Source: Cristatella mucedo (Eukaryota > Bryozoa > Phylactolaemata > Cristatellidae). Taken from it: 64,000 bases of DNA. Below the pieces are notes generated by a model that was not told where the DNA came from, ran no database searches, and worked only from the letters and a program-made list of their open reading frames with translations. Within the stretch, counting starts at the first letter, position 1; every line of letters starts with the position of its first letter. The stretch lies in contig WPIO01000017.1 of assembly GCA_009760855.2 (NCBI GenBank), positions 4,084,501 through 4,148,500 of the forward strand, written 5' to 3'. Below are positions 35,601-41,991 of this stretch, one piece after another. The position numbers were made by a program, and so were the translations under genes.

Positions 35601-35674
35601 AGTATCCAAAATTCCTCAAGAGATTCACTCAGTATGTTAAGGACGCAACGGCAAACAATCCGATCATGTTCTGA
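6673..35674 (+). CDS. CERT1: ceramide transfer protein, 5'-partial, 11 exons
   Basis: Product: cytosolic carrier that moves ceramide from the ER to the trans-Golgi for sphingomyelin synthesis. Exons: 6673-6789, 7963-8073, 12502-12643, 18935-19072, 19355-19509, 26136-26228, 26345-26554, 28511-28672, 29171-29434, 33878-34004, 35547-35674. All introns are GT-AG and the phases match, giving 548 residues and a TGA stop. Domain order: C-terminal half of the PH domain (Golgi PI4P binding), serine-rich motif (RRHGS), coiled-coil middle region, FFAT-like EFFDAVD (binds ER VAP proteins), START domain. START residues known to contact ceramide in human CERT (E446, Q467, N504) and the membrane-touching W473 align with identical residues in the 29,171-29,434 exon. 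The N-terminus and first half of the PH domain (about 80 residues in human) are not visible and presumably lie upstream. I see no exon matching the extra 26-residue serine-rich GPBP segment. Confidence 0.96.
7963..8073 (+). CDS. CERT1: CERT exon: serine-rich regulatory motif
   Basis: Acceptor 'atgcgtttacag', donor 'gtattc', phase 0, 37 residues. It includes '[15 protein letters not shown]', followed by a Ser/Thr-rich run. In human CERT the RRHGS serine (S132) is phosphorylated by protein kinase D, and the following serines by CK1, which switches off PH and START activity. Conservation of the RRHGS context suggests the same control. Confidence 0.93.
8341..8405 (+). repeat. TA-rich simple repeat
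   Basis: Imperfect ATA/TAATA repeats in a CERT intron. Confidence 0.8.
9362..9838 (-). mobile_element. LINE-B 3' end fragment
   Basis: Reverse complement of the LINE-B terminus followed by its C-terminal coding region. On the - strand a short frame reads '[19 protein letters not shown]', a LINE-B hallmark. It is 5'-truncated and lies in the CERT intron between the serine-rich and middle-region exons. Confidence 0.88.
10285..10437 (+). mobile_element. LINE-A 3' tail with (ATT)n
   Basis: Contains 'tttgcagcaaatgtaaagtg', the hairpin region with a small deletion ('taagttctgaaggtgcta'), and a long ATT/AAT tail. It is extremely 5'-truncated. Confidence 0.85.
10671..10752 (+). repeat. (GA)n microsatellite
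   Basis: Pure GA dinucleotide run of about 80 nt in a CERT intron. Confidence 0.97.
11150..11712 (+). repeat. 12-bp minisatellite, unit GAGAGCCCGAGC
   Basis: About 47 tandem copies, nearly perfect, with a few shortened units near 11,255, 11,500 and 11,586 that shift the reading frame. Because 12 is a multiple of three, long repeat-only frames (Pro-Ser-Glu-Ser, Ala-Arg, Pro-Glu-Arg-Glu, and Gly-Ser-Arg-Ser on the - strand) open on both strands; I do not regard these as genes. The - strand carries GGG every 12 nt. It lies in the CERT intron 8,074-12,501. Confidence 0.98.
12116..12258 (+). mobile_element. tRNA-derived SINE, degenerate
   Basis: Has a B-box-like 'ctggttcgacttctgcagca', then a body resembling the SINE at 61.95 kb ('gaggtgatagccgctaaggc', then 'tctgctgctata'). 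The A-box region is poorly preserved. Confidence 0.55.
12279..12398 (+). mobile_element. LINE-B 3' terminus
   Basis: About 120 bp of the extreme 3' end, sense strand, ending in 'gagatacattacattac'. Strong 5' truncation. It lies about 100 bp before a CERT exon. Confidence 0.85.
12502..12643 (+). CDS. CERT1: CERT exon: middle region, coiled coil
   Basis: Acceptor 'ttgttattgtag', in frame with the preceding exon (phase 0). It contains '[20 protein letters not shown]', almost identical to vertebrate CERT. I place the donor at 12,644 ('gtaagc'), leaving phase 1, which joins correctly to the exon at 18,935. The frame stays open past this donor, so the exact 3' end is the least certain of the CERT junctions. 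Confidence 0.88.
12985..13170 (-). mobile_element. LINE-B internal fragment
   Basis: Antisense match to the LINE-B region containing 'cttctgtcgccagc', then 'cagctaatttattgt' and 'gctgcagcagttcagcta'. Both ends are truncated. Confidence 0.7.
13180..13280 (+). repeat. (GT)n/(GC)n microsatellite
   Basis: Alternating purine-pyrimidine GTGTGC repeats next to a LINE-B fragment. Confidence 0.93.
13749..13918 (-). mobile_element. LINE-A 3' UTR fragment, antisense
   Basis: Reverse complement of the LINE-A tail, from the AAT-rich end ('taataataattct') through 'cgctttacattcgctgcaaa' and the 3' UTR ('gttagggttgacatgcaca'). Confidence 0.85.
13919..14250 (-). mobile_element. degenerate LINE RT fragment, probably LINE-B
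   Basis: On the - strand broken frames resemble the segment around the RT core: 'DMRSWMS' at 13.9 kb, then the GVPQG-like region near 14.08 kb and a [12 protein letters not shown]-like segment near 14.15 kb. It directly follows the LINE-A tail in the same orientation, so it may be one composite insertion or two. Confidence 0.55.
14696..15658 (+). mobile_element. LINE-A copy, 5'-truncated composite
   Basis: An older 3' UTR scrap (14,696-14,775) is followed by the C-terminal coding part from '[17 protein letters not shown]' (about 14,800) to the stop at 15,430-15,432, then the 3' UTR, hairpin (15,593-15,634) and ATT tail. The coding part is intact over more than 200 residues and is very close to the copy at 20.8-22.8 kb, which implies recent activity of the family. 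Confidence 0.92.
15659..15710 (+). mobile_element. second LINE-A tail end
   Basis: Repeats 'gaaagagattaagttctctg' and an ATT tail immediately after the preceding element, like a partial tail duplication. Confidence 0.6.
15780..17290 (-). mobile_element. LINE-A copy with internal deletion
   Basis: Antisense. From 3' to 5' it shows the 3' UTR and C-terminal region (15,780-16,165), then jumps to the N-terminal edge of the RT (about 16,170), the EN-RT linker ('[20 protein letters not shown]', 16.6-16.85 kb) and the C-terminal part of the endonuclease ('[13 protein letters not shown]', near 17.2 kb). The RT core, roughly 1 kb in the intact copy, is missing. It is the only copy here that shows endonuclease, linker and 3' end together. 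Scattered stops. Confidence 0.85.
17291..18059. other. unassigned intronic sequence
   Basis: CERT intron; no exon or repeat family recognised. Confidence 0.3.
18060..18192 (+). mobile_element. LINE-B 3' terminus, degenerate
   Basis: Sense copy of the last about 130 bp ending in 'gactgagatacattgcatta'. Confidence 0.7.
18193..18934. other. unassigned intronic sequence
   Basis: CERT intron with no recognised element. A 177-codon open frame on the - strand (18,321-18,854) has no family resemblance and is rejected. Confidence 0.3.
18935..19072 (+). CDS. CERT1: CERT exon: acidic linker
   Basis: Acceptor 'gtgtctgcag'. It joins the preceding exon at phase 1 and reads '[19 protein letters not shown]', then a poorly conserved Gln/Ser/Arg-rich stretch. 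It corresponds to the variable acidic linker of vertebrate CERT (EDDEDDF region). The donor is 'gtgggt' at 19,073; another GT at 19,077 would break the frame with the next exon, so I prefer the former. Confidence 0.75.
19355..19509 (+). CDS. CERT1: CERT exon: conserved middle-region core
   Basis: Acceptor 'ctcggctttgcag', donor 'gtaaga', phase 1 in and phase 0 out. It contains '[17 protein letters not shown]' and '[11 protein letters not shown]', both strongly conserved in CERT. It is separated from the previous exon by a short 282-bp intron. Confidence 0.95.
20443..20704. mobile_element. hAT-like MITE
   Basis: About 262 bp bounded by imperfect inverted ends: CAGTGGCAGAGCCAGG at the left and the complement of CAGTGGTGAAGCTAGG at the right (12 of 16 match). 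CAGTGG is a common hAT terminus. The interior is AT-rich with no frame for a transposase. The flanking octamers (gttggcat and gtaagtag) match poorly, so the target duplication has decayed or an end is misplaced. Confidence 0.5.
20785..22819 (+). mobile_element. LINE-A, best-preserved copy
   Basis: Sense insertion in the 6.6-kb CERT intron. It starts in the EN-RT linker (5'-truncated; start approximate), carries one continuous RT/C-terminal frame to a TGA at 22,584-22,586, a 3' UTR of about 230 bp with a strong hairpin (22,751-22,792), and an ATT tail (22,803-22,819). Protein motifs and the 3' end (paired GCGC stem plus short tandem tail) place it in the L2 group of the CR1/Jockey-like LINEs. 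Confidence 0.93.
20853..22586 (+). CDS. reverse transcriptase of LINE-A, 5'-truncated ORF2
   Basis: The frame is open from just after a TAG at 20,850 to the stop. No natural start is expected, because the endonuclease half is absent. Motifs in order: '[20 protein letters not shown]', '[14 protein letters not shown]', '[14 protein letters not shown]' (catalytic Asp, motif A), '[14 protein letters not shown]' (motif B), '[11 protein letters not shown]' (catalytic Asp pair at 21,729-21,734), '[15 protein letters not shown]', then the L2/CR1 C-terminal region ending in GSL. All catalytic residues are present. About 570 residues. The enzyme would copy the element's RNA at a nicked target site; this copy alone lacks the nicking domain. 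Confidence 0.92.
   Translation, partial: PDDPCDDLADRFSRFFVQKIDKIRESIPAMTTFPLECCSSVPGCASMSAFKQVTSDVVLKLVSQSKKTTSPLDPIPTVLLLRCIDLLLPCITNIINMSLASGQVPAPFKKAVVRPLLKKATLDQENLSNYRPVSLLPFLSKTLERVVADQLNSYIETSHLASKFQSGFRANHSTESALLRVYNDLLRNADMGRVSLLVLLDLSAAFDTIDHKVLLERLSSRLGITGTALQWFRSYLSGRLQSVDVNGQRSSEVPLKYGVPQGSVLGPVFFTVYTLPLADVIAKHNLGFHFYADDTQLYLCFDPSQPSSTSNSLNSLAACIDDIRSWMAANFLKLNDDKTNLVVMGKPSVIQKLERLTFKIGSASISPVASARNLGVIFQSDLSLDDHISSTVKSAYFQLHNIAKIRACLDKDTTSKLVHAFVTSRLDFCNSLLTGLPACAIRRLQLVQNSAARLVCRERRSCHITPLLADLHWLPVKQRIDFKVLSLTFRSLHSMAPAYLSDILPHQAKHRTTRFSESNSLEIPRTNLKSFGDRAFSSYAPTAWNSLPTCIRTSPDLTTFKRNLKTYLFRTTFSGSL
22925..23078 (-). mobile_element. tRNA-derived SINE with LINE-A tail
   Basis: On the - strand: a tRNA-like head with an A box ('tggcccagtggttacagtgc') and a B box ('gggctcgagccc'), joined to 'gcacctgaatagagattaag' and a LINE-A-like 3' end ('gggcgctatacaaatgaatt'). 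The head is too diverged for a working tRNA. The shared tail suggests mobilisation by the LINE-A reverse transcriptase. It lies about 100 bp downstream of the LINE-A copy. Confidence 0.8.
23079..24099. other. unassigned intronic sequence
   Basis: CERT intron; nothing recognised. Confidence 0.3.
24100..24558 (-). mobile_element. LINE-B 3' end fragment
   Basis: Begins with the reverse complement of the LINE-B terminus ('taatgtatctccgtctgt'). A 155-codon - strand frame covers the C-terminal region ('SYLAELLHQ', '[19 protein letters not shown]', '[11 protein letters not shown]'). 5'-truncated. Confidence 0.9.
24866..24955 (-). mobile_element. SINE fragment
   Basis: Antisense pieces of the SINE seen at 33.2 and 62.0 kb: 'tgtgtagcggcagaaga', the 'tgatcaccaccgcctgcagt' body and the A-box side 'ccttacctagtgggccatta'. 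The B-box segment is deleted. Confidence 0.6.
24956..26135. other. unassigned intronic sequence
   Basis: CERT intron; no exon or repeat family recognised. Confidence 0.3.
26136..26228 (+). CDS. CERT1: CERT exon: middle region
   Basis: Acceptor 'aacatttcctag', donor 'gtatgc', phase 0, 31 residues: '[19 protein letters not shown]', ending in GGPDCE. It matches the vertebrate ETEKKRRTEEAYK...GGPDYE segment just before the FFAT motif. Confidence 0.95.
26345..26554 (+). CDS. CERT1: CERT exon: FFAT-like motif and linker
   Basis: Acceptor 'cactttgtag', donor 'gtaatt', phase 0, 70 residues, after a 116-bp intron. It reads '[20 protein letters not shown]'. The core EFFDAVD matches the FFAT consensus EFFDAxE except for Asp in place of the final Glu. 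Human CERT has EFFDAVE with a phosphorylated serine (S315) upstream; here that position is Cys. The rest (Ser/Thr/Arg-rich) is the weakly conserved linker to START. Confidence 0.95.
26555..27379. other. unassigned intronic sequence
   Basis: CERT intron; nothing recognised. Confidence 0.3.
27380..28216 (+). mobile_element. LINE-A copy, old and degenerate
   Basis: Sense. It starts in the region matching '[15 protein letters not shown]' ('ttgaatgacgacgaaaccaa'), continues with heavily mutated C-terminal coding sequence and ends with the tail 'tgtaaagtgcctcgaaagag' and ATT repeats (28,195-28,216). Confidence 0.8.
28511..28672 (+). CDS. CERT1: CERT exon: START domain, N-terminal part
   Basis: Acceptor 'gtgcttatgcag', donor 'gtaagc', phase 0, 54 residues. 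Contains '[20 protein letters not shown]' and '[12 protein letters not shown]', first helix and strands of the START fold. Confidence 0.96.
29171..29434 (+). CDS. CERT1: CERT exon: START ceramide pocket
   Basis: Acceptor 'gtttttttag', donor 'gtaaat', phase 0, 88 residues. '[13 protein letters not shown]' opens it. '[10 protein letters not shown]' carries the Glu aligned with human E446, '[14 protein letters not shown]' carries Gln and Trp aligned with Q467 and W473, and '[12 protein letters not shown]' carries Asn aligned with N504. All ceramide amide/hydroxyl contacts are therefore conserved. Confidence 0.97.
29545..29618 (+). repeat. (CT)n microsatellite
   Basis: CT run about 110 bp downstream of a CERT exon, preceded by CTGT-rich sequence. 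Confidence 0.95.
29619..30148. other. unassigned intronic sequence
   Basis: CERT intron. A short LINE-B-like stretch may be present near 29,740-29,830, but it is too diverged to call. Confidence 0.3.
30149..30300 (+). mobile_element. tRNA-like SINE, second type
   Basis: A tRNA-like head 'cccgtggcctagcggttag' (A box) and 'atgagttcaaatcggactag' (B box) about 40 bp apart, then a body ('ttgttgctggccacttaaca') unlike the other SINEs here. The head has no convincing acceptor stem, so I prefer SINE to tRNA gene. Confidence 0.6.
30845..31282 (+). mobile_element. LINE-B 3' end inserted in LINE-A
   Basis: Sense 5'-truncated LINE-B ending in 'gagatacattacattgc'. It is flanked by near-identical 13-mers: atacaccttcaag (30,832-30,844) and atacacctcgaag (31,283-31,295), a probable target-site duplication with two mismatches. 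Confidence 0.85.
32446..32545 (+). mobile_element. LINE-A tail inserted in older LINE-A
   Basis: About 100 bp of 3' tail ('gcagcaaatgtaaagtgcct', hairpin, TTG/TTA repeats) splits the older copy between the equivalents of '..cttgtcgatcgtg' and 'aacgtcg..'. It could be an extreme truncation or a SINE remnant. Confidence 0.75.
33165..33332 (-). mobile_element. tRNA-derived SINE
   Basis: On the - strand: A box 'aatggctcactaggtaaggc', B box 'gggctcgaatcctgcagt', then body 'gtggtgatagccggaagg', 'ctcttctgtcgctata' and the end 'gctgttaaatcagc'. Same family as 61.95 kb. Spacing of the two boxes is right for an internal pol III promoter. Confidence 0.8.
33878..34004 (+). CDS. CERT1: CERT exon: START domain
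   Basis: Acceptor 'ggcttatttatgcag', donor 'gtaagg', phase 0 in and phase 1 out. Contains '[19 protein letters not shown]' and '[10 protein letters not shown]', nearly identical to vertebrate CERT. Confidence 0.97.
34160..34310 (-). mobile_element. LINE-B RT fragment
   Basis: Antisense to the LINE-B RT region around motif A, similar to 3,690-3,800 ('gccagaccaatcgttgatct', 'gtaggatatcgagatcagta'). Confidence 0.65.
35547..35674 (+). CDS. CERT1: CERT terminal exon with stop
   Basis: Acceptor 'cttaatttccag', phase 1. Reads '[20 protein letters not shown]', then the C-terminal START helix '[14 protein letters not shown]', and ends NPIMF before TGA at 35,672-35,674. Vertebrate CERT ends in a matching PILF. 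Confidence 0.97.
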
Positions 35675-36013
35675 ACCTCTCTGCTGCCGACTTTGTCACA
35701 TCCGACCTTGGCCAGACATGGGCATCGAGGCAAATATGTCAAGGTCAAGCTAGCCCCTTTGCATGCAACTGTTTTGCCGATCTAGTTGCCTCTAAGCCTG
35801 CTTGGGAGCTTTGTGTGTCATGGGAATCCTATGGGTTTGGTATTATTATTGACGAGTAGCAGTCTATCTTGTTGATTGGCTGTGTACGAGGTCAAACAGA
35901 TTACCCTGAACCTGTTTTGACCAGACATTTATGCCCATTTGTCGGTGCATAGTCCTTGCAGCCATTATATTGTGCTTGCGATACCTTGTGTCGTAGCATG
36001 CATCAACGAAGCT

Positions 36014-36019
36014 ATTAAA
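36014..36019 (+). terminator. candidate CERT poly(A) signal (ATTAAA)
   Basis: ATTAAA about 340 bp after the CERT stop. It is the common variant of AATAAA. No downstream evidence of cleavage is visible, so this is a candidate only. Confidence 0.35.
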
Positions 36020-38482
36020 TGATTAACAAACCATTGTCACTTGGTGCGAAGTAAATGTGTTTTTGCTCAGTAGAGGATGAGGCAGAGAAAACAATTCGTA
36101 TTTGGCCCACCCCAGTTACGAGTAGTTATTGTATGTATGTGGGCAGCATGTAGTGTGTACTTGTATGTCTCGTGTCGTGCAGCAGAGCAGCCTCGCTCTG
36201 CTAAGGGCTTCACAGGAGCTGGAGCCGCTGAGGCTGAGCTAGTGCACGCCCAGCTTTTGCTACTGTAAATGGCTTGCTCCTATCAAGCTGCAGCCTCTGT
36301 GTGCTGCCTGTCTACTCGTTCATGTCCCTTCTGAGATGTCGACATATTTTTAGGCTTATATCGATGTTACCAGCCGGCTATAAAAGCTGTGCATTTCGTC
36401 GAAGCATTTGGCATCACGTTAGGCGTTTGGGTGCGTTGCCAGTGACAAGTTGGTTTTGAATTAGAAATGTGGTCCTTTTTGGCGGAATAGCAGTCGAGGA
36501 TGCTTTGGCTGCAATGGTTTTTGTGGCTGTGAAATGTAACTTTGCCAACCAACGTATGCGACCAACGTGCGAGCGAAGATATTTTCTTATATATTAGTAA
36601 TAGCCCAATGTTATGTCCAATCGTGCTCCAACAAGCTTTCACTGTCTGAATGATTTTGTTTCTGCTCTCACGTTCAAGCCCCTATACATGAAAAGGCAGC
36701 AGCCTTGCCCTTTACTTTCTCCTGCGATTGTACCTGATTGACCCCTATCGTCAGCCCTCTATGCACATATGATTATTTGCGGCTTTCATTCTCTCTGCAA
36801 TGTGTTTATTTCAGCATGTAAAACTGAGTGCTAGCCGAGGCTCTGGAGAAGTTTTCACCGCTGACTAAACGACAGGTCCGTCCTCACCCAGATGCCCTTT
36901 GGTTTACGGCTGCTTGAAAAGGCCGCCAAAAAGGTCGGGACTCGCAGTCTATCTGCTGTAATTTGAAGATTCTTGTATGCAGTATCAATTCATTTTAGCC
37001 AAGTTCCCATTTGCAGAGAACCAGTTAAAGATCAATAACCCAAAAATGATAATTCCCACTACCCGACCGTAACCGCTTACAAGCAAGTGCACTCACTGCC
37101 CAGTGATTCCAATGGCGATTTAGCAAGCAGAGCGTTTCTTTCAATTCTTTGCCGAGATAGAGCGGATGAGCAGCCCCTCAGCGTCCCTCACGGCTCTCCT
37201 GCAGGCCAGTCCCTATCGAACTCGTGGAGATAAATGTCTCTCAAGCTACAACAAGCATTTGCCCTCTAGACCTGTCTCGGCGGTCCATCTTGTGAGGAGC
37301 ATAGACCTGTTACTGCCTGCCAAAATAACGGTATTTTAAATAGTTCTGTCCTTACCTTTGGAACTCCAGCTCAAAGAGCAGCCGTTAGAGCGCTCATTAC
37401 AAAGGCGACCGTCGATCGTAGGAGCCCAAGTAATATTAGTTCAGTCTCCCATCCGGATTTCTTACTTGAGAGTTCTGTTGGGCACGGATCGCCAGCGTAA
37501 ATGAACTAGCCGCCCTAGGAGAAGAAGAGTGGGGTGTTCGATCAGTCCCGTGGCAACCAGAAAGGAGAGCGTCTGCTTAGCCGTAGCTGAAGCACTTGTG
37601 GCCTGCTTCAGTCCGACGGTGTGGGCATGGCTGACCTGCACTGCAGTAGCTGGGCCGGCACAGGCGCTGCAGGTGCAGGCTAATCAGTCGGGTGGCGTGT
37701 GGCCGCTGACGTGCTGACGCTACGTCGTTACGCTACGTCGCTGCGCTGCGTAGGGCTCGGAATCTAAGGCCTGCCTGTGCCCCGACGCTGCCAAACCCGG
37801 GCAGCCAGCAGCCGTTGGCTGCACCTGGTCACCTTTCCTGGCGCATCTCAAGAATGTTTCAGCTCAGTATCACGCCTCCGTCCCCGAAGAGGATGGTGGG
37901 CGGCGCGAGACCGTAAGCCATCGGCCATCGTAGGGAGAGGCTCTATTAAAGTCTTACTCTGTTTGTTTCGTCAGTAGCACGTGAGAAATTACGTGTCTAT
38001 GAACACTAAGTGATTTCAGCACGCGTCCGTCCTCCTGTCAGCACGTGCTTGATTCCACCAGTGTCCTGTAGGGCCTGTTCGCGTCGGCAGCCGTCGTCTT
38101 ACCGTCGGCTCCCGCGCCTGAGCCAGGCCATCACTACAGTTTCGCATACCCTTCGTGACCATGCTAGATTCGGTACTATCTCGTGTGCATATGATCGTTT
38201 CGCTATTGCCGTTCACAAGTATCCTTTATGCCACTGTCTGTGCTAGGGTTCATAAATTGGGCATCTCCCGCAGTAAGCCCAATAGAAGAATGAGAGGTGT
38301 GAAGGGGCGAATCTCCAATATTTCTCGCATTGTTTCGAGCCGCCAAGCATTTCGGCCTCGCTCGAGCAATGCAGTGAATTATTTCAACTTTATAATCATA
38401 AGGAGAGCAGTTATTCTTCCCCACCCCCATAGCCACTCATAAACTGTGCCATTGAATTTGCATTCCTTATGCCATTAACTCC
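36020..38482. other. unassigned intergenic sequence
   Basis: No gene or repeat family recognised. Near 37,710-37,760 there is a short run of degenerate 'gctacgtcg' repeats. Confidence 0.3.
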
Positions 38483-39404
38483 TTGCACCGTAGATTATCG
38501 GATTAGGAATGCTTCGGTTTATGAACAATACAAGTTACGAACATCCGGGTTGGCGAATGGCGAAAAAATGGTACGTTACGAACCCGATTCCGGATTAGGA
38601 AAAGCACCGAGATACCAAAAATTCACACCAATTTATTGGGCGCTGAATTGAGCCTCGCCAGCGTTAACGCGGTACCATTACATCGGAAACGTGGGATGGG
38701 GTGGGTTAAAACGTCCGGAATAAGAGTGAAGAAAAGAAAATCCATGCTTCCTCGCCACGAGTGAACGGAATACCGCCAGGATTCCTTGCCAAGATTTTTC
38801 TCGATTTTTCAAGAGTTACGACCACTGGCCAGAAAAGTCGCCTAGGCTAGCAGTTCCTTTCGACCGAGCGAAATAGCGTTCGCTTGCAAACATTCTCTTG
38901 TTCGCGAAAAATCGAGTGCAGGTGTGCATAAATGGCTTCCTCTTGTAATTTAACCCAAAAACAAATTAGAAAAAGAAGTAATGTTATTGTTTGGTTTTTT
39001 AATTTTAAGTGCAATGATATTTTTGTTGCTACGTAAGCATTGTGATGTTTTTTCTTTAGTGAACTCAAGTGTGCACCTTAGGTCCTTAGTTCTTCTTTTC
39101 ATTTGCTTCAGGTAGCTTGAAAATTGTACAAATGTGATTTTTTAGGGCTGCTCTTACGATGGGTTGCCTAGAAGGCTCCGGTGACTAGAAAAGTGTCCAA
39201 ACCTCACAAATCTCCAGCATTTTAAACAGCTGACAGTGTTTTTTGCAATTCTTTTAGTTACTGGAACGATTTTTCGCCGGGCTCGGGAACGAAGCAAAAT
39301 TTCCCTTAGTACTGCATAGGAACCGACGCTCCGGGTACTAACGACCACCCAGGCTATGAGCCTAGTCCGGGAATGGATTAGGTTCGTTACTGGGAACCCA
39401 CTGT
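38483..39404. mobile_element. Tigger/pogo-like DNA transposon remnant
   Basis: The right end, read inward on the - strand, is 'acagtgggttcccagtaacg' followed by 'aacctaatccattcccgg', the style of Tigger/pogo ends (CAGTGG.., then alternating 'gaac..ttaatcc..tcc' strings), with TA just outside. The left part repeats similar strings ('ttatgaacaatacaagttac', 'cgttacgaacccgattccgg'). No transposase frame is visible. The left boundary is uncertain. Confidence 0.45.
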
Positions 39405-39699
39405 AATAGGAGAGATGACTCCTGAATATGCCTTCAATTTGTTTACCAATATCAATATTAGGCTGAAATCCACTAACTGCCCAATTATAGCCACCTTTGC
39501 AGGCTTCTCTTTCTTTGATGCCCCTGATGGTCCACTAAAACTGGTATAAGCAGTAGCCACCGTCACCCGTTCCCTGCTGAATGTTAAGCCATTTACAGTC
39601 TCCTCTAAGCTACCCTCCAAATCTCTTGCAGTGAGTCCCCACACTACCGACAACTGCCAATGGTGGCAGTCATCTGTCGTTCCCGCATGGTGTCGAGAC

Positions 39700-39903
39700 T
39701 TGCCTCTTTCTGATTTTTCGACCTCATTATGCTTTTGCCTTCCAGAAATCGTCCCTTCCTTATACTGGGCGATTTAAAAATTCATTTCGATTACCAAACT
39801 ACTGACACTCTGAGTTCCGCTTTTAAGCTGACGCGCGCACACACACACACACACACATACACACACACACACATACACACACACACACATACACACACAT
39901 ACA

Positions 39904-39992
<89 letters not shown>

Positions 39993-40520
39993 CTTTCTCT
40001 CTTTCTCTATGCTCACTTGCACGGGCCCACCTAAATCCAAGATCAAATTCTGTTTAGGTATGCTCGTGCGTTTATATACTGTGAACTACTACTGTGCTGA
40101 AAATGTTTTCACATCTAAACACACGTGGATCTTAAAGTTTCTTCAGTATGTATTCCATTCGGTTTAAAAATTGTCTATGAATTGCGAAACCTTAAGGGCA
40201 TTGGCACTAAAGCTGCAAGCAAAATTATCTTCTCGCTACGTATACTTAATACTTATCATGATTTATCCTTACTAATGAAATGCTGAACCGCGACGCGCTT
40301 TGCCAATGTTCCGGGACGAGTTTGCTCCACTGATTAAGCACAATGGCTAAGCTCTCACCAAGATAGCATATGGTTTACTGCAGATGTTCACCTACCTAGG
40401 AATAATCGAAGCAAGCTTGAAGAAATACAAGAAAAATTAGGACTGACTGTCCATCAACTGTCGTACAAGGAGTATTAGAGGTTGCACAAATCTACGAACG
40501 TCAAAGCCAAGTCTTGCTAC
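39700..40520 (+). mobile_element. LINE endonuclease-linker fragment
   Basis: Sense, degenerate. 'PFLILGDLKIHFDYQTTDTL' matches the C-terminal endonuclease motif (LGDFNIH) at about 39,750-39,810. After the microsatellite, 'DVHLPRNNRSKLEEIQEK' and 'LTVHQLSYKEY' match the EN-RT linker at 40.38-40.47 kb. RT and 3' end are absent. Confidence 0.7.
39834..40008 (+). repeat. (AC)n(CT)n compound microsatellite
   Basis: CA repeats with ACAT interruptions change to CT repeats. They interrupt the LINE fragment just after its endonuclease part. Confidence 0.95.
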
Positions 40521-41629
40521 CATAAGAAGGGAGTGCAATCGCAAATGCGAAATACAAAAATGCCGACGCCGACCACCGGCTGCCTCCTTAGCCGGACCAG
40601 CAGTCAGCCTAATTACTCGCGACCCTTGCGTTCCTCTAGCCAGCCAATTTTTGAGCTTCTTCGCCAGACAGAGGGGCGAGATGGTTCATGTAAGTGTAAC
40701 ATTAAATTTTCCTTACTCTTTTAGCTAGTCTTAGGAGTGAGACTTATCGTACAATACGCAGAATACGACGTTTAAAATAAGCGCCCAGACTAACCAAAAG
40801 TGAATTAAGCTTGCGAGCAGCAGGTAAACATGGGTAGCCGTGGACTTACATCTACGATCGCTCATTAAGAGCGACTTCTCTGTCAATTATTTCGTGATTA
40901 CTGCCTGTACAAAGACACAATTTACGGGTATCGTCCGGGCGCTGCCGATCGCCACGCCGGAGCAGAAACTCGGTGCGAACAAACTTAAGACCAGATAATC
41001 GGAACCGTCCACATAAAAAGTCGACCGGTAATTCCTTCTGCACTCCAACGCATTTGCTCTATCCAGGCACTTGAAGGTAGATCAACTAAAGTCACTTCAA
41101 GTTTGTTATTGCTTAGCCGTGCTAACCTACCAATTGTGCATTTGCGTACCAAACTTACTTTCCGGTCTTACATTAGCGAATGTTAAAAAGCTTGTTTTAC
41201 AAGTGGCTTTCGCCGTAAGTCAGATGCAGAAACTTGTGGCAGCACGCGACTTCTTCTTTCGCACCAGAATGCTGACCTTTTCTAAAAATTTGCAATGCAT
41301 AATAGCTTTGTAAAGAAGGACCGGGCGTAATGTAGTGACTAAGACCCTGTGTGTTTATATCTGGCTAAAACTCCAAGAAGGCAAAGGGACCAATTGTCGA
41401 AAAATTGCACACATTCAATGTTTAAGCGACTCCCGTTCACATTCATTGGTGAATCATTTCATCTCGTGAAGCAAAGACAATACTATTTGCATATAGGAAC
41501 TAGGGTGGCGGAAGTACATGAGAAATCAATCTAGGATAAGTGACGTAAATGGTGAATTATTCGCAGCAAGACGCCTCCTGAAAAGGAAGGCCAGAAGCCA
41601 AGCAGGAGTTACATATTTTTTTTTCAGTA
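40521..41629. other. unassigned intergenic sequence
   Basis: No gene or repeat family recognised. Confidence 0.3.
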
Positions 41630-41820
41630 AGAGCCGTGTAAGTTCCAAGATCTTGGACCTGCAGAGTGCAGAGTAAACGATACCGCACGCCAACAGTCTT
41701 TAAAAGAAATGTGTATAGCTAAGCTTGTGCGAGAACTGTGACACTAAAGTTACGTTTCAATGACAGCTAACTTTCTCCACTGGGAAGCTCTAAGAGAGCG
41801 AGGAGACTGGAAGTGACGTA
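41630..41820 (-). mobile_element. LINE-B internal fragment
   Basis: Antisense match to 'gttccacagtctaggacctg' and downstream LINE-B sequence with many changes. Confidence 0.5.
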
Positions 41821-41991
41821 AAACCCTTTACTTTACTTATACTTTAAACTTCTGTAGCGCCACAGGTAGGTACGAAGGGCCAGATGTGGGGGGCATATCG
41901 ATCATGTAAGCAATTTTTTTTTAGATTTTGGCTTTTAGCTGCAGCTACGTTTTCCTTATGACAAGCACGCTTTACCGTGTGAAACTTTTTT

